From Blastomyces gilchristii SLH14081 (taxonomy: Eukaryota > Ascomycota > Eurotiomycetes > Onygenales > Ajellomycetaceae): a stretch of 64,000 bases of DNA. The DNA is taken from positions 7,202,294 through 7,266,293 of the forward strand of contig NW_003101682.1 in assembly GCF_000003855.2 (NCBI RefSeq), written 5' to 3'. Of the stretch, positions 34,825 to 48,810 are shown piece after piece. The translations under genes and the position numbers were made by a program. Within the stretch, counting starts at the first letter, position 1. Each line of letters begins with the position of its first letter. The notes below the pieces were generated by a model. The model ran no database searches and was not told the DNA's origin. It was given only the letters and a program-made list of their open reading frames with translations.

Positions 34825-35111
34825 TGTGGCAGGCTGTGTCTGATCAATCATATACACTATTCTGTTACACTTCATAGATTCTTCTGCTCTGATTCTCAGT
34901 CATTCTCAATTGCTAATCCTCGGCCGCCATGAACACGTATAGATTCTTCCGCCCCGAAGCTCCACTGCATACGCCATCACATACATGTATAAATATTCAC
35001 TCTGATTGCTGATTTCTACACTTTCTCTTTCTTTCCTTCTCTAATGTTTTTCTCTTTGTTATATAAGACCTATCAATATTATACTGATCTATTCGGCGTA
35101 GGCCTCTTACA
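34825..35111 (+). repeat. 3' LTR of GYP-1
   Basis: 287 bp, the same length as the 5' LTR, ending GGCCTCTTACA. The differences I compared by eye from the 5' LTR are nearly all transitions, many of them CG in one copy against TG or CA in the other. Confidence 0.92.
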
Positions 35112-35122
35112 ATAAAGATCTA

Positions 35123-35391
35123 TATAAGAGATCTACACTGAATAGATCAGTATTAAAATATAGATCTTATATAATAAAAGTGAAAAACATTAGAGAAGAA
35201 AGAAAAGAGAAAGTATAAGAATCAGTGATTAGAGTGAATATTTATATATATATGAGATAAAGCTTTAGAGTAAGAGAATAGAAACTTTATAAGTTCTTCA
35301 GTCAAGAATTAATAACTGAGAATCAGAGCTTTTAACAGAAATTTATAAAGTGTAATAAAATAGTCTATATAATCAGAGATAGCTTATCACA
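35123..35391 (-). repeat. LTR of GYP-R (minus strand)
   Basis: Reverse complement of the family LTR, starting TATAAGAG (from TGTAAGAG) and ending near CTTATCACA, the mutated form of the conserved TGTGGCGGGC terminus. More diverged than any other LTR in the window. Confidence 0.75.
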
Positions 35392-35862
35392 TTAACCTTC
35401 TCTTTCTAAAAGTAAGTGTAGTTCTTATCAGTCAAGAGCTGCTGTATCAGATAATACAGAGTCTGAGATTCAGATCAAACAGTTATAATTAACTTATTTT
35501 ATAAAATATTATCAGTTACAGTTACAGAGTCTTTTATTAAGAATATCTTTAATCTCTTATTTAAGTTTATTATCTTCTTCTATGATCTCTGGTAATTATC
35601 AGTCAGAAGTCAGTTAAGAAGAGAATGAGTCAGTGATAGTATAGTAGAGTAAGCTTGTATAAAATATATTATGAATTTTTAATAAAGTATTAAAATAATA
35701 GTTATAACTATCTAGAACTTCTATTACTCTGTATCTAGTATAATAATAATTCAATATATAAGATCAGTATGTAATCTGTATATTTTTAAGATTTAATTAT
35801 ATAAGATCTTCTATCTTATATTACTCAGTAGAATCTTATCAGATATTAACTTAATTCTCTTA

Positions 35863-36233
35863 CCCCGGTGGCCGAATGGTTAATACGGCCACCCGGTAGC
35901 GCCTTGGCGTGGGAAATCAAGGCATGTGAGTTCGAAACCCGCAGAGGATACATTAAATTCAGAACTCAAGCACCTCAGGTTTCTAATAAATACAGAGGTG
36001 TATAAATTGCTTCAATAAATTACTCTATATTCCTGAGATGAGAAGTTATTATCACATGTATTTAATTGTCACTTCTTTGTATTTTCTACATTCTTATTAT
36101 CTTGATATGATCTCAACACCTGTATTTCCTTCTGTATAATTAACACTTAACCTGTATTTAACATCATACAAGAACTCATTATAAGCTTTACTTGTATATA
36201 AGTATAATAAAAGAATAATAATAATAATAATAA
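35863..36233 (+). mobile_element. SINE copy 1 (tRNA-derived head, AAT tail)
   Basis: A 371-bp element with a GC-rich head that starts CCCCGGTGGCCGAATGG, an A-box-like TGGCCGAATGG and a B-box-like GAGTTCGAAACCC about 65 bp downstream, an unrelated body of some 250 bp, and an AATAATAAT tail. It is flanked by a perfect 16-bp duplication (TAACTTAATTCTCTTA) at 35847-35862 and 36234-36249. The head resembles a class II tRNA such as tRNA-Ser, including a GGTGGCCGA opening. It codes for nothing and would depend on a LINE for mobility. It lies inside GYP-R. Confidence 0.85.
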
Positions 36234-37088
36234 TAACTTAATTCTCTTAATTTTATTTAATACTTATTATGAAGACTTCTGCTCAGTTATAAGTATTTTA
36301 AAACTTTATTACTATATTATCAGTAATCTGAATTAAACTGTAAGAATTTAGTGTAAACTATGTAATCTCTAGAAGATTTAACATCTTCATGTAATAACTA
36401 TATATAAGAAAGAATAAGCTTATATCTGTTGAAATAGCATCTCAGTTATTAATAGTAACTTCAGTATATAGAAGAAGATTATATCAGTCATCTTATAAAT
36501 AGTTATAGAACTTATGAAGATAATTCTTCACAGTCTGAATTATTTATTCTGATATATTATCAGTCTTAGAGTGATAAGTAGTTAATAAGTAATATATAAT
36601 CTTAAGAACTTGACAGATTCTTGTTCAGAGAGTGCTTATAAATTGACAGTTTTAATTAGATACTATAGATCTCAGTAATTTATATATCTGATAGAATAAG
36701 CTCTGTAAGAAGACTTCAGTGACTTATTCAGTATTCATCTTATTATAAGATTTCAATATTACATCTTTACTCAATTGATTAATAATGATCAGAATATTCT
36801 TACAACTCTTACTCTTAGAGAGATTAATAGTGAAGTCAATTACTATATCTTATCAGATTTTATTAAAAATATTGAGCAGTTTCAGTAGATTATTTCTATA
36901 ATTCTTTTATAAGATGATAGAGAAATAATAGTTACAGTTTTAAATAAAGTGTCTGATACTGTTTATTATCTCAGATTAGTAGAATTCTTAAGAGATTATT
37001 TAATATAATTATTCATAATCTAAAGAACTAATTATATATAAATCATGCATCTCTTGTATTATTCAGACATATAAGAGTTCAGACTGAG

Positions 37089-37594
37089 TAGACTGACCGC
37101 TGAGATCATGAATTTCACATTTGATTTCATTTGATCTGGTCTCATACATTTCTTGGCGTGAATTCCCCTGGGACTAGTCATCAAAAAAACATGCAAAGTG
37201 ACTATATATCAGATCTTAAAATGAAATCATGACTTGAAAAAAATGAGAAAGTGATCTCATTTGGTCTCATTTAGTCCCATTCTTGACATAAAGTTACTAT
37301 TTTTAGACATTTTAAGGTTTTTTTTAGACTATTTTTAATTTTTTAAAAAGTAACACTTTTTGATAACACTCAAATAAGATTTAAAGTCATTTAAAGCAAT
37401 AAAAATAATTTAAATTGAGAAGTGAAAATCATGATCTTATTTAAAAAATGTGACAAGAGTAGACAGTAAGTCTCACTGAGACAGTATGAGACTACTATCT
37501 AATATTAAAACTGTGTAATGGGATCAGTCGAATTGGTAATGAGACTATCAAAAAATCTGGTCCTGGTCTCAGACACGGTCACACGGTCAGTCTA
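37089..37594 (+). mobile_element. hAT-like MITE copy 1 (506 bp)
   Basis: Starts TAGACTGACCG and ends CGGTCAGTCTA, giving 11-bp terminal inverted repeats, with an 8-bp duplication AGACTGAG at 37081-37088 and 37595-37602. Just inside the right end is a direct repeat, ACACGGTC twice. There is no transposase frame. Eight-base duplications and the T-A-G-A-style ends point to the hAT superfamily. It lies in the integrase part of GYP-R. Confidence 0.88.
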
Positions 37595-38306
37595 AGACTG
37601 AGAGACTCAGTATTATTCACAGAATTGCAGAGTATTATTATTATCAATTGAGTATTCTAAGATATCAGTTCTTATACATAGTTCTGAGAGGAATCAGAAT
37701 ACTTCTTAATATACTACTTCAGTAAATACTTAAAGAAGTTTGTCAGTTTAGGCTGTTATATATCACAGCTTGTTTAGTGTAGATTTGAGAGAAGTTGAAA
37801 TATCAGTGACAGTTTAAAAAGAGAGTATATCAGTGATAGTTTGAAGAGAGAGTATTCTAATCAGAGAAGTATATATAGTGTCATGAATTATTTCATTATA
37901 ATCAACTAGTATTTTCAGATTTAAAAGCTGATACTCTTAATTTATTCAGCAGATATCTATTATATTAAAAGACATATCTTACTCTTATTATAAGAGAGCA
38001 TCTGTTATTAAGTTTTGACTGCTGAGATGATAGTGTATTATGAAATGAAAATAACTTAATAGCTCAGATCATTGCATCTGTCATTTAGTAAGCTTATAAG
38101 TAATTATAAAATACTTAAGATTCTTATAATCTGTGATTATCTTAAATTTAAAGACATTTCAGGGTTAAGAGTCTCATTCTTCTAGATAGCATACTATTAT
38201 AAGAAGTTTCTTATTATAGATCTTATAATTACACTCAGTGAGACTCAATTTCTTAGATATAAAGATATATAATTGTAAGATATTTTTATTATTATATTAT
38301 AATATA

Positions 38307-38620
38307 TGTGGCGGGCTGCGCCCGATCAATCATATAGAGTATTTCATTACACTTCATAGATTCCGCTGAAAGCTCCGATTCTCAGTCACTGATTCTCAGC
38401 TGAAAAACTCACAGAATTTCTATTCTTTCACTCTGAAGCTTCTCTGTGTACACAGAATCTCTATTCTTTCACTCAGAAGCTTCACCGCGTACATGTATAA
38501 ATATTTACTTCAATTACTGATTTCTGCACTTTCTCTTTTTTTCCTTCTCTAATGTTTTCCTCTTTTGTATCATAAGATCTATAAATATTATATCAATCTA
38601 TTTAGTGTGAGCCTCTTATA
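38307..38620 (+). repeat. 5' LTR of GYP-2
   Basis: TGTGGCGGGCTGCGCCC start, GCCTCTTATA end. Contains AATGTTTTCCT at 38551-38561, which pairs with AGGAAAATATT at 38623-38633 just after the LTR (10 of 11 positions, G-T pairing allowed at the other). Confidence 0.92.
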
Positions 38621-40324
38621 CTAGGAAAATATTCATTGTCTTCTTATTAGAAATGATTATTCATTGAGAAGGTATCTAAACATGTAATAATATGTAAGAA
38701 ATAGAGAAAATGAACAATCAGTTAAGCAGACACTGAGTCTCTAGATAGAAGCTTGCTTATTAGTCACTCTGACTCTGCAACAAGATCTTATAAGAGAATA
38801 TCAGTGAAAGATCTGAGAGTGCTAACATCTTAGATGTATGAGATATTCATACAATTACACTTTCAATTCTGAAGAACTCTCAAATGTAGATATCACACAT
38901 TTCATGAACAATACAGCTATGTCTACTGATAATATGAGAGAACTCTCAAATGTGAGTATAGATGCAGTGCTACAGTGACTCTGAGCAATGTTGAAATTAC
39001 AATAATAACAGATAGCTGATATGCATGCAGCTCAATAACATCAATACAAAGAAATTCAATTATTGTCTCAATAAGAAACCTCTGCACAGACAATTTCAAC
39101 ACTGACAGAATCAAATATGAATATAATACAAGTACTGAAGAAACACTTAGATACTTCTATATATTTCAATACTTTTAATCTCACTCTCTATTCATCATAA
39201 AGATTGAAAATACTTGTGAAACTAAGTATAGATGAATATATCATCAGTTTATTAACTAATTAAGATTGATATATCAATGATCAATTAAAAGATCATATGA
39301 GATAGAAGTTTCATTCATGAATAAAGACATGTGAACTAGTGTTATATACATCTGACAATATTATCAAACATCTCAATATTCTGTTTCAAGACACTGCTAT
39401 GTAATAGAAGATATTAAATTGATTACAGAGTATCTGATAGAGAAATACTTCTCTCATAATATTCATCTCTGATTTTAATATCAAGATCTTAGAAGCGGAT
39501 GATTAATCTTGAAAGAATTAAATAAAGATTAACATACTCAAGAAGACACTAACTTTCAAACTCTTACAGATTCTTATAAGTATAGATGAAGATTTAACTT
39601 ATAAAGACTTCTGTATATAACTTTAGACATTAGATAACTATCTTATCAAGCTTAAGAGTATACAGAACAGTGACAGAAGATGTTATATCTCAGTCACTTA
39701 TACATCTGTGTCAAAGAATAACAATACAGATGCTATGAATTGAGTGAACTTAAATATCTATATATAATCAAGAGTCTCTGTTATATGAACAAGCTTTCAA
39801 GTCTCTAAAATCACTTCTGAGAAAGTCACTGATCAATGTTAATAAGAGCTATAAATCAATTGTAACTGATCAGAACATATCACTTTCAACTACTATTCAG
39901 TCTATATATCTTCTCATTTAAAGAATGAATTAGTGTCTGTCCGCGTCAATCATGTTACATTAGAGAAAGATTTGAAAGATAACTATGAGAATACTCTGAT
40001 AAAACAGGGAAAAGATTAGCTTCTGCCCAAACTCACAAGCAGAAGCTTGAAGAGGTCAGATAACAATAGTTTATAGAGAAAATAATAATGAATATAATTC
40101 TTGTATCTAGTATAATAGATAATATGTATAATATGAAAGTCATGATAGACAGTGATCTATATCACTATACAATGATTAAATCTTCAGTCATAAGACATCA
40201 TAACCTTCAGTGTATTCTCTTATCAAAACCCTGACTTCTTGCAGAACTTAATAACTTAAAAGACATTTATATCTGTTACATGATGAAATTAAATATAGAT
40301 GTCAAAGAACATCAACACGAAGAT

Positions 40325-40615
40325 TGTGACAGGCTGCGCCTGATTAATTATATAGACTATTCCATTACACTTCATAGATTCCGCCGCTCCGATTCTCGGT
40401 GATTCTCAATCGCCGATTCTCAGCTGAAAAACCCATGAAATTCCTATTCTTCCACTCCAAAGCTCCACCGCGTACATCATCACAAATGTGTATAAATATT
40501 CACTTTGATTGCTGATTCTCACACTTTCTCTTTTCTTTTCTTCTTTAATGATTTTCACTTTGTTATATAAGACCTATAAATATTATACTGATCTCTTCAG
40601 TGTAGACTTCTTACA
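40325..40615 (+). repeat. 5' LTR of GYP-3
   Basis: Starts TGTGACAGGCTGCGCC, ends CTTCTTACA. TATA-like TGTATAAATA near 40488-40500. Followed at 40618-40628 by TGAAAAACATT, the exact complement of AATGTTTTTCA in the 3' LTR (46439-46449) and a 10/11 match to AATGATTTTCA in this LTR. Confidence 0.92.
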
Positions 40616-40844
40616 CTTGAAAAACATTCATCATCTTCTTATTAGAAATAATTATTCACATTTATTATCTTCTTATCAGAAATAATTACTCACTGAGATA
40701 GCTGAATGTGTAACAACATATAAGAAATAGAGAAACAATTAAACAGTTAAGTGAACACTGAGTCTCTAAATAGAAGCTTGCTTATCAGTCACTCTGACTC
40801 TGTAACAAGATCTCATAAGAGAATATCAGTAAAAGACCCGAGAG

Positions 40845-41350
40845 TAGACTGACCGTGTGACCGTGTCTGAAATCAGAACTAGATTTTTTGATAATCTTAT
40901 TATCAATTTGACCGATTCCATTACACAGTTTTAACATTCAATAGTAGTCTCATACTGTCTCAGTGAGACTTACTGTCTACTCTTATCACATTTTCCAAAT
41001 GAGACTATGATTTTCACTTCTCAATTTAAATTATTTTTATTGCTTTAAATGACTTTAAATCTCATTTAAGTGTTATCAAAAAGTGTTACTTTTTAAAAAA
41101 TTAAAAATAGTCTAAAAAAAACCTTAAAATGTCTAAAAATAGTAACTTTATGCCAAGAATGAGACTAAATGAGATCAAATGAGACCACTTTCTCATTTTT
41201 TTCAAGTCATGGTTTCATTTTAAGATCTCATATATGGTTACTTTGCATGTTTTTTTAATGACTAGTCTCAGCGGGATTCACGCCAAGAAATGTATGGGAT
41301 CAGATCAAATGAGATCAAATATGAAATTCATAATCTCAGTGATCAGTCTA
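40845..41350 (-). mobile_element. hAT-like MITE copy 2 (506 bp, reversed)
   Basis: Same element as copy 1 in the opposite orientation, again exactly 506 bp. The flanking 8-mers are CCCGAGAG (40837-40844) and CCTGAGAG (41351-41358). They differ by one C-to-T change at a CpG, which is what later mutation of a perfect duplication would give. It interrupts the gag region of GYP-3. Confidence 0.88.
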
Positions 41351-44300
41351 CCTGAGAGTTCTGATACAGATGTATGAGATATTCATATAATTACACTTCT
41401 TTCAATTTCACAGATATCACACATTCAATAAATGATATAATTATGTCTAATGATAATATGAAAGAACTCTCAAATGCAAGCATAGATATAATATCACAGT
41501 GACTCTGAGCAATGTTGAAATTACAATAATAATAAATAGCTAATATGCATGCAAATCAACAACATCAATACAAGGAAATTCAATAATTCACTTCACAAGA
41601 AACTCATGCAATTTCAATATTAATAGAATTGAATACAATGTAAGTACTGAAAGAATACTTAGATACTTCTACATATTTTAATACTTCTAATCTCACTCTC
41701 TACTCATCATGAAGGTTGAAAATGCTTACAAAACTAAGTGTAGATGAAGATGTCATTGATTCACTAATCAATCAAGATTGATATATCAATGAATGATTGA
41801 AAAATCGTGTGAAACAGAAGTTTTATTCATAAATAAAAGCATGTGAATCAGCATTGTAAACATCCGATAACATCATCAAATATCTTGACATTCTGTTTCA
41901 AGACACTGCCATGCAACAGAAAGTGTTAGATTGATTACAGAGTATCTGACAGAGAAACACTTCTCTCACAACATTTATCTCTGACTTTGACATCAAGATT
42001 CTAGAAGCAGGTGATCAATCTTGAAAGAATTGAATAAAGATTAGCATGCTCAAGAAGATATTAACTGTTGAACTCTTACAGACTCTTATAAGTGTAAATG
42101 AAGACTCAACTTATGAAGACTTCTGCACACAACTCTGAACATTGAATAACTGTCTTACTAAGCTCAAGAGTATATAGAACAGTGATAGAAGATGTTACAT
42201 CTCAGTTACTTATACATCTGTGCTTGAAGAATAACAACAATGATACAAATACTATAAACTGAGTAGACTTGAATATCTATGTGTAAGCAAAGGTCTCTGC
42301 TGTCTGAACAGGCTTTCAAGTTTCTGAGATAACCTCTGAATAAGTCATTAATTGATATTAACAAGAGATATGCATCAATTGTAACTGACTAGAATATATT
42401 GCTTTCAACTACTGATCAGTCTATGTACCTTCTTATTTTAAAGAAAGATTAATACTGGCAGTCTGTGTCAATCACATTGCATTGAAGAAAGATTCAGAAG
42501 ACAACTATGAGAATACTCTGATAAAACAGAGAAAAGATTAGCTTCTGTTCAAATTTGTAAACAGAAGCTTGAAGAGATCAGATGATAACAATTTAAAGAG
42601 AAAATGATAATGAATGTAATTCTTGTATCTACTGTGATCAATAACATATATAATATGAAAGTCATGATAGACAGTGATCTATGTCATTATGCAATGATTA
42701 AATCTTCAGTTATAAGATGTTACAATCTTCAGCATATTCTCTTATTAAAACTTTGAGTTCTTACAGAATTTGATGACTTAAAAGACATTTGTACCTGTTA
42801 CATAATGAAGTTAACTATAGATGTCAGAGAACATTAACATGAAGATGTCTATACATATGAAGTTGATAATCTTGATTATAATCTTATATTAAAACTTGCC
42901 TGACTATCTGAATAAGGCATCTTATTAAATGCTTGAAACAGAAGCTTAATATTCTCTAACAATGATAGAATTCATGAAGATAATATTCACAAGACTATGA
43001 ATCTTACACAGATCTCTGTCAATACTTATGAAATGCTCTGAAAAAGAAGTTATCAATGAAATCACTGACAAAGTCACTGATAGCAGAATTATGTATCAAT
43101 TTATTCTGTCAGTCTGATCAATATCAAGAAAGCTCTAGAGAAGTTATCTCATACTATAATAACAGATTCTCATACAATACTCTTTTAATAATATTATGAA
43201 TATCTAGATGTCTTCTGATAAGATAACATTATGAATATACTCTTCTTACAAGGCTCAGAAGTAGATCACAGTATTAAGTTAGAAAAGAAGAATAATAAGA
43301 ACTCTGAGTCATCATAAGATTCTCTTTATAATATATCTCAAGATGAACTTCTTCTTCTTCAGAAGACACTCAATGATCTGTTGAATAAGAGATTCATACA
43401 TGTTAGTAACTCTTTCACTGCAGCTTCTATTCTCTTTACAAAGAAATCAGGTGAAGAACTTCAATTCTGTGTGAATTATTAAGATCTGAACAGATTGATA
43501 AAGAAAGATTGTTATCTCTTATCTCTCATCAATGAAATTCTAGCATATATTAGATAAGCTCAATGATTTACAAAGCTAGATGTCATTATCATATTTCATA
43601 AGATTCATATCACTGAAGAAGATGAATGACTCACAGTATTTTAAATATATTATAATTTCTTTGAATGAGTAGTCACATTCTTTGAACTGATCAATACTCT
43701 CAGTATATTTCAGAAGTATATCAACTGAGCACTTCAAGATTTTCTTGATGAATTTGCATCTGTATATCTAGATGACATTCTCATCTTCACTAATGAATTC
43801 AGAAAGAAATATTAAGAGTATGTGCAGAGAATACTATAATAATTATAAGAAGCAGAACTATCAATAGATATTAATAAGTGTGATTTCAAAGTTAAGACAA
43901 AATACCTAGGTTTTATCATAGAAGCTGGCAAGGGAATTCAAATGAATTCTGAGAAGGTTTCTGTCATTCTTGAATGAGAAGCTTCAAATACTGTGAAAGA
44001 TATACAAAGCTTTATCAGATTTACTAACTTCTATCAGTGATTTATATAAAACTTCTCAGATATCATGAGATCACTTACAGAACTCATTAAGAAGAACTCA
44101 GTATTTCAGTGATCAGCAGACACTGAAGCTGCATTCATATAAATAAAGAAGATGTTTATTAATACCTCTCTGCTGATAATATTTAATTCTTATCATGAGA
44201 CAGTTATTGAAGCTGATTTCTCTGACTATATCACAGAAGAAGCTATATTGCAATATTATAATAAAGATGTCTTATAATTATGCATCTTTATATCTAAGAA

Positions 44301-46215
44301 ACTGAGTCTCACTGAATGCAATTACAAGATCTATGATAAGAAACTTCTTATAATTATACACTGTCTAGAAGAATGAGACTCTGAACTTCAAAGTATCTTC
44401 AAATTTAAGATAATCACAGATCATAAGAATCTCAAGCATTTCATAATCATCTATAAGCTTACTGAATGGCAGATGTGATAATCTGAGCTATTAAGCTGTT
44501 TTCATTTCATAATACACTACTGTCTCAGCAGTCAGAACTTGATGACAGATACTCTCTCATAATAAGAGTAAGATATGCTATTTAATATAACAGATACTTA
44601 CTGAATGAACTAAGAGCATCAGCTTTTGAATCTGAAGATATTAGTTGATTAAGATGAAACAATACATGACACTATACATACTTCTCTGATTAGAACTGTC
44701 ACTGATATCTCAACTTCTCTTGAATCTACACTAGATGAACTATGACATACAGCAGCTCAAACTGATAAACTTCTTCAAGTACTTATCAAAGCAGTATGTT
44801 AAGAAGCTCCCTGATTTCTCTCAGAACTATGTATAAGAATCAACATTTCAGAATGTTCAATTGATGATAATAACACTCTATAATTTCATGAACAATGCTG
44901 AATCTGTCACTCTGAATTCTTATGCACTCAGATAATGCAAGAGATACATGATTTGTGTATAACTGATTATTCAGGCTGTGAACAACTGTATTGAATAATC
45001 TCTCAAGAATTCTACTAATCTGAGATATCAAACAGTATCAGATGTTTTATCTGAAACTGCAACTATTATTCTTTCATCATCTTATAAAAGAACTGTAGAA
45101 AAGATCTGCTGAAACTGCTTGATATTTCTGATAGAATCTGATAAGATGTAATAATTGACTTTGCTGTTAATCTCTCTAAGAGTAAGAATTATAGAAACAT
45201 TCTAATCATTATAAATCAATTGAGTAAAGATATAATATTGAAATCTTGTAATAAGATGAATACTGAACAAGTTACTGAAGCTTTTCTACAGAGTCTGTTC
45301 TATCAGATATATAAATTACTGAGATCTATAATATCAGATCAGAGCTGTCAATTCATGAGCACTCTCTGAACAAGAATCTGTCAAGTTCTCAAGATTATAT
45401 ACTACTTATTAACTGTCTATCACTCTGAGATTGATAATGTGTCAGAATAAATAATTCAGACTGTAAAGAATTATCTTTATAAGTTCTGTAATTACTTATA
45501 AAATGATTGACATGATCTTCTTCTACACACAGAGATTGCTATTAACAGCTGAGATGCTGTTTCAACAGATATAAGCCTGTTCTTTCTTACACACAGATTA
45601 TATATGAAAGTGTTAAATCTTCTAGAGATCATATATTTCACACTGAATCTCTGCAGTTCAATTCAGATTGCTGATAATATAGTAATAAAGCTCTGAGATA
45701 TCTATGACTGAGCAGAAGTCTCTATAATAACTGTGAAATAAGATTAAGAAGATTAAGTCAATATCTGATAAGATCTCACAGAACAGTATAAGATAGAAGA
45801 TCTTATATAATTAAATCTTAAAAACATACAGATCACATACTCATTCTATATATTAAATTATCATTATGTAAAATACACAGTGACAGAAGTTCTAGACAGT
45901 CATAACTATCATCTTAATACTCTGTCAGAAATTCATAATATATTTCATATAAGCTTGCTTTATCACACTGTCACTGATTCATTCTCTTCTCAACTGACTT
46001 CTGACTGACAGCTGTCAGAGATTATAGAAGAAGATAATGAACTTAAGTAAGAGATTAAGAATATTCTCAATAAGAGACTCTGCAGCTGTGGCTGATAATA
46101 TCTTATGAAATGAGTCAGCTATAATTACTTAATCTGGACTCCGAGTTCCGCATTATCTGAGACCGCGGCTCTTGACCAATGAGAGCTACACATGATTAGA
46201 GAAGGGAGAGGCTAA

Positions 46216-46507
46216 TGTGACAGGCTGCGCCTGATCAATTATATAAACTATTTCATTACACTTCATAGATTCCCGCTGCTCTGATTCTCAGTGATTCTCA
46301 ATTGCTAATTCTTAGCTGAAAAACTCATGAAATTTCTATTCTTCCACCCCGAAGCTTCACTGCATACATTATCATGAACATATATAAATATTCACTTTGA
46401 TTGCTAATTCTCACACTTTCTCTTTTCTTTTCTTCTTTAATGTTTTTCACTTTGTTATATAAGACCTATAAATATTATATCAATCTATTTAGCGTAGGCC
46501 TCTTACA
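46216..46507 (+). repeat. 3' LTR of GYP-3
   Basis: 292 bp, TGTGACAGGCTGCGCC start and GGCCTCTTACA end. Preceded by a purine-rich tract ending GGGAGAGGCTAA. Confidence 0.92.
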
Positions 46508-48433
46508 AAGATGCTTATACATATAAAGTTAATAATCTTGACTATAATCTTATACTAGAACTTGTCTGACTATCTGAACAAGGTATTTTATTAAATGCTT
46601 AAAACAGAAGTTTGATATTTTCTAATAATAATTAAGTTCATGAGAATAATATTCACAAGACTATGAATCTGACACAGATCTCTGTTAACACTTATGAAAT
46701 ACTCTGAAAGAACTTCTGATGAAGTCATCAACAGAGTCAACAGTGAGATTATATAATAATCTACTCTGTCAGTCTGACTAATATTAAAAAAGCTCTAGAA
46801 AAGTTATCTCATATTACAATAACAGATTCTCATATAAAACTCTCTTAATAATATTACACATATCTAGATATCTTTTAATAAGATAATATTACAAATCTAC
46901 TCTCTTTACAAGACTCAGAAGTGAATCACAGTATCAAGTTAGAAACGAAGAATGATAAGAATTCTGAATTACTGTGAGACTCTCTTTATAATATATTCTG
47001 AGATGAACTTCTTCTTCTTCTTCAGAAGACACTCAATGATCTATTAAATAAAGAATTTATACATATTAGTAACTCTTCTGTCACAGCCTCTATTCTTTTT
47101 GCAAAGAAATCAGATAAAGAACTTTAATTCTGTGTGAACTATCAAGAATTGAACAGATTAATTAAGAAGAACTGCTATCTCTTATCTCTTATCAATGAAA
47201 CTCTAGCTTGCATCAGATAAGCTTAATAATTTATAAAGCTTAATATTATCACTGCTTTTCATAAGATCTGTATTACTGAAGAAGATAAGTGACTTACAGT
47301 ATTCTGAATATAATATAATCTTTTTAAATGAGTAGTTACATCTTTTGAATTGATTAACATTCTCAGTACATTTCAGAAGTATATTAACTGAGTATTTCAA
47401 GATTTTCTTAATAAGTTCATATCTGTTTATTTTGATAATATTCTCATCTTTGCTGATGAGTTCAGAAAAGAATATCAAGAGTATGTATAAAGAGTATTAC
47501 AATAACTACAAGAAGCAGAACTACTAATAGATATAGATAAGTATAATTTTAAAGTTAAAAGTACAAAGTATCTAGACTTTATCATAGAAGCTGATAAGAG
47601 AATCTGAATAAATTCTGAGAAGATCTCTGCTATTCTTGAATAAGAGACTCTGCATACTGTGAAAGATGTACAAAGCTTCATCAGATTCACTAACTTCTAT
47701 TGATGATTTATATGAAACTTCTCAGATATTATGAGATCACTTACAGAACTTATTAAGAAGAACTCAGTATTTCAATAATTAGTGAACATCAAAGCTGCAT
47801 TTACACAGATAAAGAAGATATTCATTAATATCTCTCTACTAATAATATTTAATTCTGACTGTGAAACAGTTGTTGAAGCTGACTTCTCTGACTATATTAC
47901 AGAAAGAGCTATATTGTAATATAATGATAAAGATGTCTTATAATCATGCACTTTTATATCTAAGAAGTTGAGTTCTGCTGAATACAACTATGAGATCTAT
48001 GATAAGAAACTTCTCACAATAGTATACTTATCTAGAAGAATAAAACTCTGAGCTTCAAAGTATCTTCAAATTTGAGATAATCACAGATTATAAGACTCTT
48101 AAATATTTCACTATTATCTGTAAGCTTACTGAATGACAGATGTGATAATCTGAGCTATTAAGCTGTTTTTATTTCACAATACACTATCACTCTGACAGTT
48201 AGAACTCAATGACAGATACTCTCTCACAATGAGAGTAAGATATATTATTCAATATGACAGACACTTACTGAATAAATTGAGAGTATCAGCTCTTAAATCT
48301 GAAGATATTAGTTAATCAAGATGAAATAACTGATGACACTATATATGCTTCTTCAATTAGAATACTCTCTCTCTGAACTATTACTGATATCTCAACTTCT
48401 TCTGAATCTACACTAAATAAATTGTGATATATA

Positions 48434-48810
48434 GCTCTGATGACTGAATGATTAATACAGCTACTCAGTAGCACCTTGGCATGAGAAATCAAGATATGTG
48501 GGTTTGAAACCCGTAGAGGATACATTAAATCCGGAACTCAAGCACCTCAGGTTTCTAATAAATACAGAGATGTACAAATCACTTCAATAAATCACTCTAT
48601 GTTTCTGAGCTGGGAAGTTATTATTGCATGTATCTAATTGTCACTTCTTTGTATTTTCCTATGTTCTTGTTATCTTGATGTGGTCACAACACCTGTATTT
48701 CCTCCTGTATAACTAACACTTGACCTGTATTTAACATCATGCAAGGACTCATTATAAGCTTCACTTGTATATGAGTATAATGAAAGAATAATAATAATAA
48801 TAATAATAAT
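48434..48810 (+). mobile_element. SINE copy 2, decayed
   Basis: 377 bp, same family as copy 1, within the 3' half of GYP-2, with a 14-bp duplication AATTGTGATATATA at 48420-48433 and 48811-48824. The head is the mutated form GCTCTGATGACTGAATGATT, showing C-to-T and G-to-A changes relative to copy 1, so it has taken the same decay as its host. It ends in a long AATAAT tail. Confidence 0.88.

Larger units (their letters stand above)
29472..35111 (+). mobile_element. GYP-1: complete Ty3/gypsy chromovirus copy, decayed
   Basis: A 5,640-bp LTR retrotransposon with 287-bp LTRs at both ends and a perfect 5-bp target duplication, ATAAA, at 29467-29471 and 35112-35116. The internal region reads through stops as gag, then protease/reverse transcriptase (YLDDILIFTD at about 32377-32406), RNase H, a zinc-binding HHCC region near 33670, integrase (about 33760-34400) and a chromodomain (about 34650-34790, with a recognisable YLVKWVDY). 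The chromodomain marks it as a chromovirus. The frame is broken by many TGA, TAA and TAG codons at positions where the family should have Arg, Gln or Trp, which is the expected result of C-to-T and G-to-A mutation. A purine tract lies just before the 3' LTR (about 34809-34820). It is not able to code. It is inserted 6 bp from the LTR end of GYP-R. Confidence 0.92.
35123..38306 (-). mobile_element. GYP-R, 3' part: older minus-strand gypsy copy
   Basis: The family LTR in reverse orientation (35123-35391, about 269 bp, heavily decayed) is followed by the reversed chromodomain and integrase region. The copy is interrupted by a SINE (35863-36233), a hAT-like MITE (37089-37594) and, at 38302-38306, by GYP-2. 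It resumes at 50615. Because three elements sit inside it, it must be among the oldest insertions here. Confidence 0.85.
40325..46507 (+). mobile_element. GYP-3: complete gypsy copy nested in GYP-2
   Basis: 6,183 bp including a 506-bp MITE, with LTRs of 291 bp (40325-40615) and 292 bp (46216-46507). The duplication AAGAT at 40320-40324 and 46508-46512 restores an uninterrupted GYP-2 sequence. RT retains YLDDILIF at 43765-43788; the chromodomain region lies at about 46045-46190, just before the 3' LTR. Decay is again by transitions, with internal stops in every frame. It is younger than GYP-2 because it interrupts it. Confidence 0.93.

Noticed and set aside
35863..35955. tRNA gene call on the SINE head
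   Set aside because: The A- and B-box-like motifs are present, but the cloverleaf is not well formed, and the unit continues into a body, an AAT tail and a target duplication, so it is a tRNA-derived SINE.
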